Shown here in pieces: positions 43,893 through 52,275 of a DNA stretch of 64,000 nucleotides (its first letter is position 1; each line of letters opens with the position of its first letter). The stretch covers positions 1-64,000 of the forward strand of contig NZ_SULI01000008.1 of NCBI RefSeq assembly GCF_005518135.1, in the 5' to 3' direction. This DNA is from Shimia litoralis (GTDB lineage: Bacteria; Pseudomonadota; Alphaproteobacteria; Rhodobacterales; Rhodobacteraceae). The translations under genes and the position numbers were made by a program. The notes under the pieces were generated by a model. It was not told where the DNA came from, made no database searches, and saw only the letters and a list, made by a program, of their open reading frames with translations.

Positions 43893-45186
43893 CGAGTTTC
43901 TAAATTCTCTGGACGAGGGAGAGCTTTTGGCTCTCCCTTATCTGTTTGATTTTTGGGCGTTCGATCACCAACTGCCGCCTGACGGCGATTGGAAAGCATG
44001 GGTGATCCTTGGAGGACGCGGGGCAGGTAAGACCCGCGCCGGATCCGAGTGGGTGCGTATGATGGTCGAAGGTGATGGGCCGTTAGATGTCGGGAATGCA
44101 CGGCGCGTGGCTTTGGTTGGAGAAACGATCGAACAGGTGCGCGAAGTCATGGTGTTCGGCGATAGTGGGATTTTGGCTTGTTCGCCGCCTGATCGCATGC
44201 CGCGCTATGAGGCAGGGCGCAAACGGCTTGTCTGGCCGAACGGGGCTGTGGCTCAGCTGTTTTCTGCCCACGATCCGGAAGGGTTACGCGGACCGCAATT
44301 TGATGCGGCCTGGGTGGATGAGTTGGCTAAATGGAAGAAAGGCGCGGATGCCTGGGACATGTTGCAATTTGGTTTGCGGCTTGGCGACAATCCTCAGGTG
44401 TGTGTCACAACAACCCCGCGCAATGTTGGGGTTCTAAAGGAATTGCTGGCGCGTGCATCTACTGTGGTGACGCACGCCGCGACTGAGGTGAACAAAGCGT
44501 TTCTGGCAGAGAGTTTCTTGCGTGAAGTGCAGCAAAAATATGCCGGGACGCGTCTGGGGCGCCAAGAGCTTGAGGGCGTGTTGTTGGACGATGTTGAGGG
44601 TGCGTTGTGGACGACGGCCATGCTGGAGCGGCAGCGTAAACAAAACACGCCAGAGCTTGATCGCATTGTCGTGGCGGTTGATCCGCCCGTGACAGGGCAT
44701 GCGGGGTCAGACGAATGCGGCATTCTTGTTGTTGGCGTCAAGATGACTGGCGATATCGGGGATTGGCAAGTCTATGTGCTGGAAGATGCCACTATTCGTG
44801 CCGCAAGCCCCACAGCTTGGGCCCATGTCGCGGTCGCCGCGATGGATAGCTGGAACGCAGATCGGCTTGTGGCTGAGGTCAATCAAGGCGGCGATCTTGT
44901 GGCCGAAGTGATCCGACAGGTCGATCCCAATGTGCCGTACAAAGCAGTGCATGCCGCCCGTGGCAAGGTCGTCAGGGCCGAGCCTGTTGCCGCGCTGTAT
45001 GAACAGGGGCGTGTGTTCCACGTGGGAGATCTGGGCGCGCTGGAAGATCAGATGTGCCAGATGTCATTGCAGGGCTTCCAAGGCAAAGGTAGCCCTGATC
45101 GGGTTGATGCGTTGGTGTGGGCCATTCACGAGCTGGTGATTGAGCCATCTCAAAACTGGCGTCGCCCGCAAGTGCGCGGGTTGTGA
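43774..45186 (+). CDS. GTA large terminase (RcGTA g2 homologue)
   Basis: DNA-packaging ATPase/nuclease. Walker A is WVILGGRGAGKTRAGSEW; Walker B is QFDAAWVDELAKWK; the RNase H-like nuclease acidic residues lie in RIVVAVDPPVTGHAGSDE and in SPDRVDALVWAIHELV. No ATG is available before Walker A. The listed start is a TTG at 43774, with another TTG at 43822, and both overlap the small terminase gene. Family similarity begins clearly at PQAVRDEFLNSLDEGELL. The true start therefore needs N-terminal data. Both ATPase and nuclease centres look intact. Confidence 0.9.
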   Translation: MRTAANSKRASRTLTNLNSKQPDLRSGAVWLACAPQAVRDEFLNSLDEGELLALPYLFDFWAFDHQLPPDGDWKAWVILGGRGAGKTRAGSEWVRMMVEGDGPLDVGNARRVALVGETIEQVREVMVFGDSGILACSPPDRMPRYEAGRKRLVWPNGAVAQLFSAHDPEGLRGPQFDAAWVDELAKWKKGADAWDMLQFGLRLGDNPQVCVTTTPRNVGVLKELLARASTVVTHAATEVNKAFLAESFLREVQQKYAGTRLGRQELEGVLLDDVEGALWTTAMLERQRKQNTPELDRIVVAVDPPVTGHAGSDECGILVVGVKMTGDIGDWQVYVLEDATIRAASPTAWAHVAVAAMDSWNADRLVAEVNQGGDLVAEVIRQVDPNVPYKAVHAARGKVVRAEPVAALYEQGRVFHVGDLGALEDQMCQMSLQGFQGKGSPDRVDALVWAIHELVIEPSQNWRRPQVRGL

Positions 45187-45310
45187 TTTCATTCACCTGA
45201 GCGGCCCACCGCACGGTGGCATGATCGGGAATTAACAAAGTTGTTGGATAACGGGTCTTGTCCAGACGGGCAAAGGTCGAACGGACAGAAACCACGAGGA
45301 GCGGCAGATT

Positions 45311-46516
45311 ATGGTATTTGATTTCTTTCGGCGCGGCACAGCATCAGCACCCGAGCAAAAGGCCAGTGCAGCAGGTCCAGTGGTTGCGTATCATAGTGCA
45401 GGGCGTGTCGCCTGGAGCCCGCGTGATACAGTGTCATTGACGAAAACCGGGTTCACCGGAAATCCCGTTGGATATCGGTCGGTCAAATTGATTGCCGAAA
45501 GTGCTGCTGCGTTGCCATTGGTGCTTCAGGATGGGGAGCAGCGGTTTGAAACTCACCCGTTGCTGAGCCTTTTGACATCTCCAAATCCAGCGCAAGGCAG
45601 AGCGGAGCTCTTTGAATCTTTGTACGGGCAGTTGCTGCTTTCGGGAAATGGTTATGTTGAGGCTGTGGCGGCAGAGACAGGTGTGCCACTCGAGTTACAT
45701 GTTTTGCGGTCAGATCGCATGAGTGTCATTCCGGGCACTGACGGGTGGCCCATTGGCTATGAATACACCGTGAATGGGCGCAAACATCGGTTTGATTTGG
45801 GCAAGGGCGCTGCGATTTGCCATGTGCGAAATTTTCATCCGCAGGATGACCATTACGGATTTTCTCCGATGCAAGCGGCCGCGATGGCGGTGGATGTGCA
45901 CAACTCTGCATCAAGATGGTCCAAAGCATTGTTGGACAACGCCGCGCGCCCGTCCGGTGCGATTGTATATCGCGGCGCAGATGGAAGCGGATCGTTGTCG
46001 AGCGACCAATATGACCGGCTGGTCACTGAAATGGAGTCGCAGCATCAAGGGGCGCGGAATGCGGGGCGGCCAATGTTGCTTGAGGGCGGGCTGGATTGGA
46101 AACCCATGGGTTTTTCACCAAGTGACATGGAGTTTCAGAAAACCAAAGAGGCCGCCGCGCGTGAAATCGCATTGGCCTTTGGGGTGCCGCCGATGCTTCT
46201 GGGGATTCAGGGGGATGCGACTTATGCGAATTATCAGGAAGCCAATCGCGCGTTTTACCGTTTGACGGTGTTGCCGCTGGCGACGCGTGTCGCGGCGGCG
46301 GTGGGGACGTGGTTGTCTGAGTTGAGTGGCGATGATGTTGTGTTGAAGCCTGATTTGGATCAGGTGCCCGCGTTGGCTGCGGAGCGGGATGCACAATGGG
46401 CGCGCGTCCAGTCCGCCGAATTTTTGAGTGAGGCCGAAAAACGAAGATTGCTGGGGTTGCCCGCACGCTCGGATGGCCCGACGGCTGACGGTGCACATGG
46501 TGCTGCGGATGGCTGA
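45311..46516 (+). CDS. GTA portal protein (RcGTA g3, HK97-type)
   Basis: A 401-residue HK97-family portal, the dodecameric ring through which DNA enters the head. Recognisable parts are SVKLIAESAAALPLVLQDG, ELFESLYGQLLLSGNGYVEAV, GFSPMQAAAMAVDVHNSASRW and the clip/stem region LAFGVPPMLLGIQGDATYANYQEANRAFYRLTV. It follows the terminase after 124 bases, preceded by a GAGGAG ribosome site, and its 3' end overlaps g3.5 by eight bases. Confidence 0.92.
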   Translation: MVFDFFRRGTASAPEQKASAAGPVVAYHSAGRVAWSPRDTVSLTKTGFTGNPVGYRSVKLIAESAAALPLVLQDGEQRFETHPLLSLLTSPNPAQGRAELFESLYGQLLLSGNGYVEAVAAETGVPLELHVLRSDRMSVIPGTDGWPIGYEYTVNGRKHRFDLGKGAAICHVRNFHPQDDHYGFSPMQAAAMAVDVHNSASRWSKALLDNAARPSGAIVYRGADGSGSLSSDQYDRLVTEMESQHQGARNAGRPMLLEGGLDWKPMGFSPSDMEFQKTKEAAAREIALAFGVPPMLLGIQGDATYANYQEANRAFYRLTVLPLATRVAAAVGTWLSELSGDDVVLKPDLDQVPALAAERDAQWARVQSAEFLSEAEKRRLLGLPARSDGPTADGAHGAADG

Positions 46517-46736
46517 AAAACGCTATGGATTTGAACAGTTTGACTGTGCGCCGGCACTGCGACTTGAGGCGCACGAGAGGGTGGCGAAACTACATATTGA
46601 TAGTTTGAACCGCCGTTTGGACAAAACAGAAGAAATAATGGAACGCATGGAAAAACGTCTTTGGTTGACCGTCTATGGTGTGGTCGGTGTGATCTTGGCA
46701 CAAGCGTTTCAGGGGCTTTTGAATGCGGCGCCTTGA
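46509..46736 (+). CDS. GTA gene g3.5 homologue, small membrane-anchored protein
   Basis: A 75-residue protein from the ATG at 46509, overlapping the portal stop. The N-terminal half is charged and helical (RLEAHERVAKLHIDSLNRRLDKTEEIMERMEKR). A single membrane helix follows (LWLTVYGVVGVILAQAFQGLL). This layout and its place between portal and protease match g3.5 of Rhodobacterales GTAs. Its role in the particle is unclear; a membrane anchor suggests assembly or release. Confidence 0.8.
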   Translation: MAEKRYGFEQFDCAPALRLEAHERVAKLHIDSLNRRLDKTEEIMERMEKRLWLTVYGVVGVILAQAFQGLLNAAP

Positions 46737-46755
46737 GCGGCGAGAAGGGTGAATT

Positions 46756-47310
46756 ATGGAACATGAAACCGAATTGGAACGCAAGTTTGCGCGCATCGGA
46801 GATGGCCTGAGGTTACAAGACGGCGCTGTGATTGAAGGCTATGCCAGTTTGTTTGATGCCAAAGATCAAGGCGGTGATGTCGTGCAGCAGGGCGCATACC
46901 AAAAGTCATTGCGCGCCCTGTCAGGCGCGGGGCGGGCGGTTAAGATGTTGTGGCAACATGATCCGGCGCAGCCCATCGGAATTTGGGACGAGGTGCGCGA
47001 AGATGGCCTGGGGCTTTGGGTCAAGGGGCGTCTTTTGCAAGATGTCGAAAAGGGCCGCGAGGCAGCGGCGTTGATCGGAGCGGGCGCAATTGATGGTCTG
47101 TCGATTGGATATCGAACGGTACGGGCCAAAAAGGATGACAAGGGCCAGCGGCTCTTGCAGGAACTGGAGCTTTGGGAGGTGTCGCTTGTGACGTTTCCAA
47201 TGCTGCCCAGTGCGCGGGTATCTGCAAAAGGGGACGACCCAAATGCAGATATCTGGCGGGAAATGGCGGCGGCCTTTGAGGGTGCCCGTCAAGAGCTAGG
47301 GCGCGGATAA
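46756..47310 (+). CDS. GTA prohead protease (RcGTA g4, HK97-type)
   Basis: HK97-type serine protease of 184 residues. The fold signature runs IEGYASLFDAKDQGGDVVQQGAYQKSL, with likely catalytic His in KMLWQHDPAQPIG and Ser in IDGLSIGYRTVRA, followed by LLQELELWEVSLVTFPML. It should trim the N-terminal delta region of the capsid protein encoded next. Ribosome site GAAGG precedes the ATG. Confidence 0.92.
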   Translation: MEHETELERKFARIGDGLRLQDGAVIEGYASLFDAKDQGGDVVQQGAYQKSLRALSGAGRAVKMLWQHDPAQPIGIWDEVREDGLGLWVKGRLLQDVEKGREAAALIGAGAIDGLSIGYRTVRAKKDDKGQRLLQELELWEVSLVTFPMLPSARVSAKGDDPNADIWREMAAAFEGARQELGRG

Positions 47311-47345
47311 GCCTTAGTAGCAACTCACACTTTGAGGACAAATGG

Positions 47346-48530
47346 ATGGGTAAGACCGAGACAAGGGCTCGGGCCGGAGAAGCTGTGTCTCCTGCGGCCG
47401 AAGTGAAGTCGGCAATGACGGGTTTTGTAAACGACTTCAGAGACTTCAAGGAAAATCTTAATTCTAGAATGACCAAACAGGAAGAGCGACTGATTATGCT
47501 TGATCGAAAAACACAGACGTTTGCAGCGCGCCCTGCGCTTGCTGGTACATCAGATTTTGAAGCACCGCATCAAAAGGCGTTTAACGCCTATTTGCGCTCA
47601 GGCGAAGATGACGGATTGCGAGGACTTGAATTGGACGGCAAGTCGATGTCGACTGCTGTCAATTCTGACGGTGGGTATCTGGTAGATCCGCAAACAGCGG
47701 ACTCTGTCAAATCGGTATTGAACACAACTGCTTCAATCCGGGCGGTGGCCAATGTGGTCAACGTCGAGGCTGCTTCGTTCGACGTGTTGATTGATTCAAC
47801 AGAGGCAGGCGCAGGTTGGGCAGATGAAACCACCGCAACTGGGGAAACCGGGACACCCCAAATCGAGCGCATCACGATTCCGTTGCACGAGTTGTCGGCG
47901 TTGCCCAAGGCATCGCAGCGCCTGCTGGATGACAGTGCATTTGATATTGAGGGATGGCTTGCAGGTCGTATTGCCGACAAGTTTTCTCGCGCCGAGGCCG
48001 CAGCGTTTGTGAATGGTGATGGCGTTGATAAGCCGAAAGGGTTTCTAAGCCATACTTTTGTCGACAATGATGTTTGGTCTTGGGGCACGCTAGGGTATGT
48101 GCCCTCTGGTCTTGATGGTGGCTTTGATGGTGCCGATGCCATCGTTGACTTGGTCTATGCGTTGGGCGCCGAGTATCGTGCCAACGGGACCTTTGTGATG
48201 AATTCGAAAACGGCTGGGACCGTGCGAAAACTCAAAGATGCGGATGGCCGGTTTTTGTGGTCGGATGGTCTTGGGGCAGGAGAGCCAGCGCGTTTGCTCG
48301 GATATCCCGTGCTGATTGCAGAAGATATGCCTGATATTGCATCAGATGCGGCGGCGATTGCCTTTGGTGACTTTGGTGCAGGGTATACTGTGGCCGAGCG
48401 TCCCGATCTGCGCGTTCTGCGCGACCCCTTTAGCGCGAAACCGCACGTGCTTTTCTATGCTACGAAACGCATTGGTGGGGATGTCAGCGATTTTGCTGCG
48501 ATCAAATTGCTGAAATTCTCGGTCGCCTAA
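47346..48530 (+). CDS. GTA major capsid protein (RcGTA g5, HK97 fold)
   Basis: Capsid protein of 394 residues. The first about 90 residues are charged and helical (a scaffold-like delta domain, including FRDFKENLNSRMTKQEERL) and should be removed by the protease. The HK97-fold part follows: SDGGYLVDPQTADSVKSVLNTTASIRAVANVV, LHELSALPKASQRLLDDSAFDIEGWLAGRIADKFSRAEAAAFVNGDG and GFGDFGAGYTVAERPDLRVLRDP-like end. It builds the small GTA head. Intact, with no internal stop. Confidence 0.94.
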   Translation: MGKTETRARAGEAVSPAAEVKSAMTGFVNDFRDFKENLNSRMTKQEERLIMLDRKTQTFAARPALAGTSDFEAPHQKAFNAYLRSGEDDGLRGLELDGKSMSTAVNSDGGYLVDPQTADSVKSVLNTTASIRAVANVVNVEAASFDVLIDSTEAGAGWADETTATGETGTPQIERITIPLHELSALPKASQRLLDDSAFDIEGWLAGRIADKFSRAEAAAFVNGDGVDKPKGFLSHTFVDNDVWSWGTLGYVPSGLDGGFDGADAIVDLVYALGAEYRANGTFVMNSKTAGTVRKLKDADGRFLWSDGLGAGEPARLLGYPVLIAEDMPDIASDAAAIAFGDFGAGYTVAERPDLRVLRDPFSAKPHVLFYATKRIGGDVSDFAAIKLLKFSVA

Positions 48531-48677
48531 ATCGATCGGGATGACAGAGATGATTTGGATCATCTCTGTCGGGCGTACACCTGTTTTTTTTGCGTTGTCT
48601 GGCTGTCCCCTCCGTTCGAGTGGCGCAAATGGTGTACGCCCGTCCCTGCGGAGGGCCGTATTTATCGGAGTTTTTCC

Positions 48678-49271
48678 ATGATGTTAGTCGAAGAGACCTC
48701 TGTGCCATCCGAGGCGCTACCGGTCGCAGAATTCAAGGCTCACCTGAGGTTGGGAAGCGGGTTTTCCGATGACACCCTGCAGGACGGCGTTTTGGAGAGC
48801 TTTTTGCGGGCGGCCATGGCTGCGATTGAGGCGCGCACTGGCAAGGTGCTGATAACAAGAACGTTTTATTGGTCCTTGATGATGTGGCGTACACCGCAAG
48901 GGCAATCATTGCCGATCGGGCCAGTCGTCGAAATTCAAAGCGTGACGCTTGCGGATCGTTTAGGAGAAGAGGTTGTCGTCGCACCAAGTGCCTATCGGTT
49001 GATACCTGATCAGCAGCGCCCCCAGTTGCGCCCTGTGGCCGGAGATCTGCCCCGCATTCCTAAGCACGGGCAGGTTGGTATTCGAATGGTCTGTGGGTTT
49101 GGCGCAAACTGGAGTGATATTCCTGCAGATTTGCAGCAGGCTGTGTTGTTGCTTGGGGCGCATTATTACGAATATCGCGACGAAACCGCGCTCAGCGGCG
49201 GCTGTATGCCCTTTGGTGTAACAAGTCTGATCGAGCGGTATCGCCCTGTGCGCATGGGGGTGTCGTCATGA
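48678..49271 (+). CDS. GTA head-tail connector (RcGTA g6 homologue)
   Basis: A 197-residue adaptor from the ATG at 48678 with GGAG upstream; a longer frame from 48555 is rejected. Family segments are LPVAEFKAHLRLGSGFSDDTLQDGVLESFLRAAMAAIEARTGK and PADLQQAVLLLGAHYYEYRDE. It should dock under the portal ring. It overlaps g7 by four bases (ATGA). Confidence 0.88.
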   Translation: MMLVEETSVPSEALPVAEFKAHLRLGSGFSDDTLQDGVLESFLRAAMAAIEARTGKVLITRTFYWSLMMWRTPQGQSLPIGPVVEIQSVTLADRLGEEVVVAPSAYRLIPDQQRPQLRPVAGDLPRIPKHGQVGIRMVCGFGANWSDIPADLQQAVLLLGAHYYEYRDETALSGGCMPFGVTSLIERYRPVRMGVSS

Positions 49272-49606
49272 AACGTGTGCATCTCTCGCGAAAATTGGTG
49301 CTGGAGGCACCAGAACGGATGCCAGACAGTGCCGGCGGTTTTGTCCAAAGCTGGGAACCGCAGGGTGTTGTTTGGGCGCAAATGTCTGCACGTACCGGCC
49401 GCACGCGGGATGGCGGGGACGTGTCCTTGGCATCTGTCGGGTATCGGATTGTTGTGCGGGGGGCTGCGCGTGGCACACCCTCTCGACCGGAACCTGGCAT
49501 GCGATTTCGTGAGGGCTTGCGGGTGTTTTCCATTCAGGCTGTTGCCGAGCACGAGCCGAGCGGACGGTATCTGACCTGTTTTGCCCGCGAGGAGGTGTCA
49601 GTATGA
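49268..49606 (+). CDS. GTA head-closure/stopper protein (RcGTA g7 homologue)
   Basis: A 112-residue beta-rich head-closure protein of the SPP1 gp16-like family (LVLEAPERMPDSAGGFVQSWEPQGVVWAQM, GMRFREGLRVFSIQAVAEHEPSGRYLTC). It seals DNA in the head and receives the tail. Overlaps g6 and g8 by four bases each, so it is translated in a chain. Confidence 0.88.
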   Translation: MKRVHLSRKLVLEAPERMPDSAGGFVQSWEPQGVVWAQMSARTGRTRDGGDVSLASVGYRIVVRGAARGTPSRPEPGMRFREGLRVFSIQAVAEHEPSGRYLTCFAREEVSV

Positions 49607-50016
49607 GCTATGCGATCTCTGCGGCCCTTCAGGAAGCTGTTTTTCTACGACTGAGTTCTGATCCGGACATCTCTGCGCTTGTGGGAACCGCCATATATGA
49701 CGCAATTCCAAGCGGATCCGTGCCAGAAACCTATGTCAGTTTAGGGGCGGAAACGGTTTTGGATCGGTCCGATCAAACGGGCACGGGTGCCGAACATCGA
49801 TTGACGATTTCGGTGATCACGAACCAAAGCGGGTTTGCAACCGCCAAAATATTGGCTGGGGCGATCAGCGATCGTTTGCACGACGCCGACCTAGGCTTGC
49901 AACGCGGTCGCTTGGTGTTTCTCAAATTTGATCGTGCTGCTGCCAAGCGGGCAGGCAGTGCCAACCAGCGACGTATTGACATGAGATTTCGCGCGCGCGT
50001 GGAAGACAACGTTTAA
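49603..50016 (+). CDS. GTA tail terminator (RcGTA g8, DUF3168-type)
   Basis: A 137-residue tail-terminator homologue with YAISAALQEAVFLRLSSDPDISALVGTAIYDAIP and TYVSLGAETVLDRSDQTGTGAEHRLTISV, typical of DUF3168 proteins. It should cap the tail tube on the head side and end tube growth. The ATG overlaps the g7 stop (ATGA). Confidence 0.88.
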   Translation: MSYAISAALQEAVFLRLSSDPDISALVGTAIYDAIPSGSVPETYVSLGAETVLDRSDQTGTGAEHRLTISVITNQSGFATAKILAGAISDRLHDADLGLQRGRLVFLKFDRAAAKRAGSANQRRIDMRFRARVEDNV

Positions 50017-50033
50017 CAATCGGAGTGATTACT

Positions 50034-50447
50034 ATGGGTGCTCAAAACGGAAAAGATCTTTTGATTAAGGTGGATTTGACGGGGGATGGCCAGTTCGAAG
50101 CCATCGCGGGCCTGCGGGCGACGCGCGTCAGCTTTAATGCGGAAACGGTGGATGTCACAAGTTTGGAAAGCCAAGGCGGCTGGCGGGAACTTTTGTCTGG
50201 TGCTGGGGTCAAATCCGCATCGATTTCAGGATCAGGTGTGTTCAAAGATGCGAATACGGATGAACGGGCTCGTCAGATATTTTTTGATGGGGAGACACCC
50301 GCATTTCAGGTGATTATTCCCGATTTTGGTGTGGTCGAAGGCGCGTTCCAGGTTTCTGCTCTTGAATATGCGGGCACGCACAACGGCGAAGCCACTTACG
50401 AGCTTTCGATGGCATCGGCAGGTGCTCTGACATTTGTGGCGCTATGA
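50034..50447 (+). CDS. GTA major tail tube protein (RcGTA g9 homologue)
   Basis: A 137-residue tail tube protein from the ATG at 50034, with GGAG upstream; an ATG at 50025 lies too near that site. TP901-1-type features are GAQNGKDLLIKVDLTGDGQFEAIAGLRATRVSFNAETVDVTS and the final YAGTHNGEATYELSMASAGALTFVA. It stacks into hexameric rings forming the tail tube. Confidence 0.9.
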   Translation: MGAQNGKDLLIKVDLTGDGQFEAIAGLRATRVSFNAETVDVTSLESQGGWRELLSGAGVKSASISGSGVFKDANTDERARQIFFDGETPAFQVIIPDFGVVEGAFQVSALEYAGTHNGEATYELSMASAGALTFVAL

Positions 50448-50449
50448 GC

Positions 50450-50773
50450 ATGGCCAATCCATGGGCAGGTGAAGTGAGCCTTGAGATGGATGGCAAATCT
50501 CATGTGCTCAAGTTGACACTTGGCAGCTTGGCCGAACTTGAGGCCGGGTTGGCCAGCGGATCATTGGTCGACTTGGTTCAACGGTTTGAAAGCGGGGGCT
50601 ATTGCACGCGCGATGTCTTGGCGTTGATTGTGGCCGGATTGCGCGGTGGCGGTTGGCAGGGGACTCCAGAGGATATTTTGACTGTTGAAATCACGGGGGG
50701 GGCCATGCAGGCCGCGCGGGTGGCAGCACAGTTGTTGGCGCGGGCATTTTCGGTTCCGGACGTGGCCACATGA
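50450..50773 (+). CDS. GTA gene g10 homologue (probable tail assembly chaperone)
   Basis: A 107-residue protein of the GTA-gp10 family (MANPWAGEVSLEMDGKSHVLKLTLGSLAELEAGL). An ATG six bases upstream (50444) is an equally possible start and would overlap g9 by four bases. Placed between tube protein and tape measure, where phages encode tail assembly chaperones. It overlaps g10.1 by four bases. Confidence 0.82.
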   Translation: MANPWAGEVSLEMDGKSHVLKLTLGSLAELEAGLASGSLVDLVQRFESGGYCTRDVLALIVAGLRGGGWQGTPEDILTVEITGGAMQAARVAAQLLARAFSVPDVAT

Positions 50774-50961
50774 GCACATTTGACTGGCCAGAGCTGATGC
50801 GTGCCGGCTTGCAGGGGCTTCGGCTAAAGCCGCAAGAGTTCTGGGCTCTGACCCCTGCGGAACTGCGTGTGATGCTTGGGCAAGGCGCGTCGTCTGGCGC
50901 GCTGTCCCGGGAAGGGTTTGAAGACCTTCTTGCGGCATTTCCGGATAAGAGGAAGGAATAG
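50770..50961 (+). CDS. GTA gene g10.1 homologue (phage tail assembly chaperone type)
   Basis: A 63-residue protein (FDWPELMRAGLQGLRLKPQEFWALTPAELRVMLG) with the WxLTPxEL pattern of small phage chaperones adjoining the tape measure gene. It begins inside the g10 stop (ATGA), an arrangement that recalls the G/GT chaperone pair of lambda but without a visible frameshift site. Confidence 0.82.
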   Translation: MSTFDWPELMRAGLQGLRLKPQEFWALTPAELRVMLGQGASSGALSREGFEDLLAAFPDKRKE

Positions 50962-50964
50962 AAC

Positions 50965-51624
50965 ATGGCTGAAGGTGACGGCATTGCCGAGTTTGAAGCT
51001 CAGGTTGACGCGCTTGAGGTGACGCTGGGTCAAACAACCAGTGTAGCGGCGAATTTTGATACCGAATTGCGTAGCGTGCGTCAGTCTTTGAGCGCAACGG
51101 GGCAGGATGTCAAAACGCTAGAGAAAGGCCTGAGCAGGGGCTTGCGCAGGGCTTTTGATGGTGTGGTCTTCGACGGGCAGAAGCTGTCGGATGCGCTTGA
51201 AGATGTTGCCCGATCTTTGATGAATACGGCTTATAATGCGGCTCTTAAACCGGTGACGGATCAGGTAGGCGGCGTGATCGCGAACGGGATCGGAACCTTG
51301 GTGCAAGGAATTATGCCATTCGAAAAGGGCGGAAGCTTTGCGCAGGGACGTGTCATGCCGTTTGCGAACGGTGGGGTTGTTTCGGGGCCGACCATATTCC
51401 CGATGCGGGGTGGCACAGGGCTTATGGGGGAGGCAGGCCCCGAGGCCATTATGCCGCTTGGCCGTGGCGCAGACGGCAAGCTTGGCGTGCGTGCATCTGG
51501 TGGCGGCCCTGTGAACATCGTCATGAATATTTCAACGCCTGATGCGGCGAGCTTCCGCAGATCTCAAGGTCAGATTGCCGCGCAAATGGGGCGCGCAATT
51601 GGACGTGGTCAACGCAACCGATAA
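50965..51624 (+). CDS. GTA tape measure protein (RcGTA g11 homologue)
   Basis: A 219-residue protein. The N-terminal half is helical (ALEVTLGQTTSVAANFDTELRSVRQSL, then LSDALEDVARSLMNTAYNAALKPV). The Gly-rich end has the phage signature FEKGGSFAQGRVMPFANGGVVSGPTIFPMRGGTGLMGEAGPEAIMPLGRG. It is very short for a tape measure, in line with the short GTA tail. Starts three bases after g10.1. Confidence 0.88.
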   Translation: MAEGDGIAEFEAQVDALEVTLGQTTSVAANFDTELRSVRQSLSATGQDVKTLEKGLSRGLRRAFDGVVFDGQKLSDALEDVARSLMNTAYNAALKPVTDQVGGVIANGIGTLVQGIMPFEKGGSFAQGRVMPFANGGVVSGPTIFPMRGGTGLMGEAGPEAIMPLGRGADGKLGVRASGGGPVNIVMNISTPDAASFRRSQGQIAAQMGRAIGRGQRNR

Positions 51625-51642
51625 ACACAAAGGAGATGTCGC

Positions 51643-52275
51643 ATGGCATTTCACGAGGTACGCTTTCCAGCCAGTCTTAGTTTTGGATCGGTCGGAGGAC
51701 CGGAACGGCACACAGATGTCGTGACATTGGCCAATGGATATGAAGAGCGCAACACCGCATGGGCGCACTCGCGGCGTCGATACGATGCCGGGGTTGGCAT
51801 GCGGTCACTGGATGATATCGAGACACTCATTGCATTTTTCGAGGCTCGTCGCGGTCAGCTGTTTGGGTTTCGGTGGAAGGATTGGTCAGACTACAAAACC
51901 TGTAAGGCGTCGTCCGAGGTGGGGTATCGTGACCAAGTCGTTGCGCTTGGTGATGGGGTAACGACGCGGTTTTCTCTTCAGAAAATGTATTTGTCCGGTG
52001 AACAACGGTATGAGCGTCCGATTTCCAAGCCAGTTTTGGGAAGTGTGCGCGTGGGGGTTGAGGGCGATGAAATGCAAGAAGGTGTTCATTTCGACGTAGA
52101 TACCGCGCGCGGACTTATTGTGTTTGCGCATGCTCCGGATGCCGGGCGGCAAATCACGGCAGGTTTCGAATTTGACGTTCCTGTGCGGTTTGACACAGAT
52201 CGTATTCTGACAAGTGTCGCCAGCTTTCAAGCCGGGGATGTCCCAAATGTGCCGGTGGTGGAGGTCAGAGTCTGA
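51643..52275 (+). CDS. GTA distal tail protein (RcGTA g12, DUF2460-type)
   Basis: A 210-residue DUF2460 protein (FHEVRFPASLSFGSVGGPERHTDVVTLANGYEERNTAWAHSRRRYDAGVGMRSLDDIETLIAFFEARRGQLFGFRWKDWSDYK). It forms the ring at the end of the tail tube to which the hub attaches. Its stop overlaps the g13 start by one base (TGATG). Confidence 0.92.
   Translation: MAFHEVRFPASLSFGSVGGPERHTDVVTLANGYEERNTAWAHSRRRYDAGVGMRSLDDIETLIAFFEARRGQLFGFRWKDWSDYKTCKASSEVGYRDQVVALGDGVTTRFSLQKMYLSGEQRYERPISKPVLGSVRVGVEGDEMQEGVHFDVDTARGLIVFAHAPDAGRQITAGFEFDVPVRFDTDRILTSVASFQAGDVPNVPVVEVRV

Noticed and set aside
44434-45295. Several minus-strand frames across the large terminase
   Set aside because: Shadows of a gene with intact Walker and nuclease motifs.
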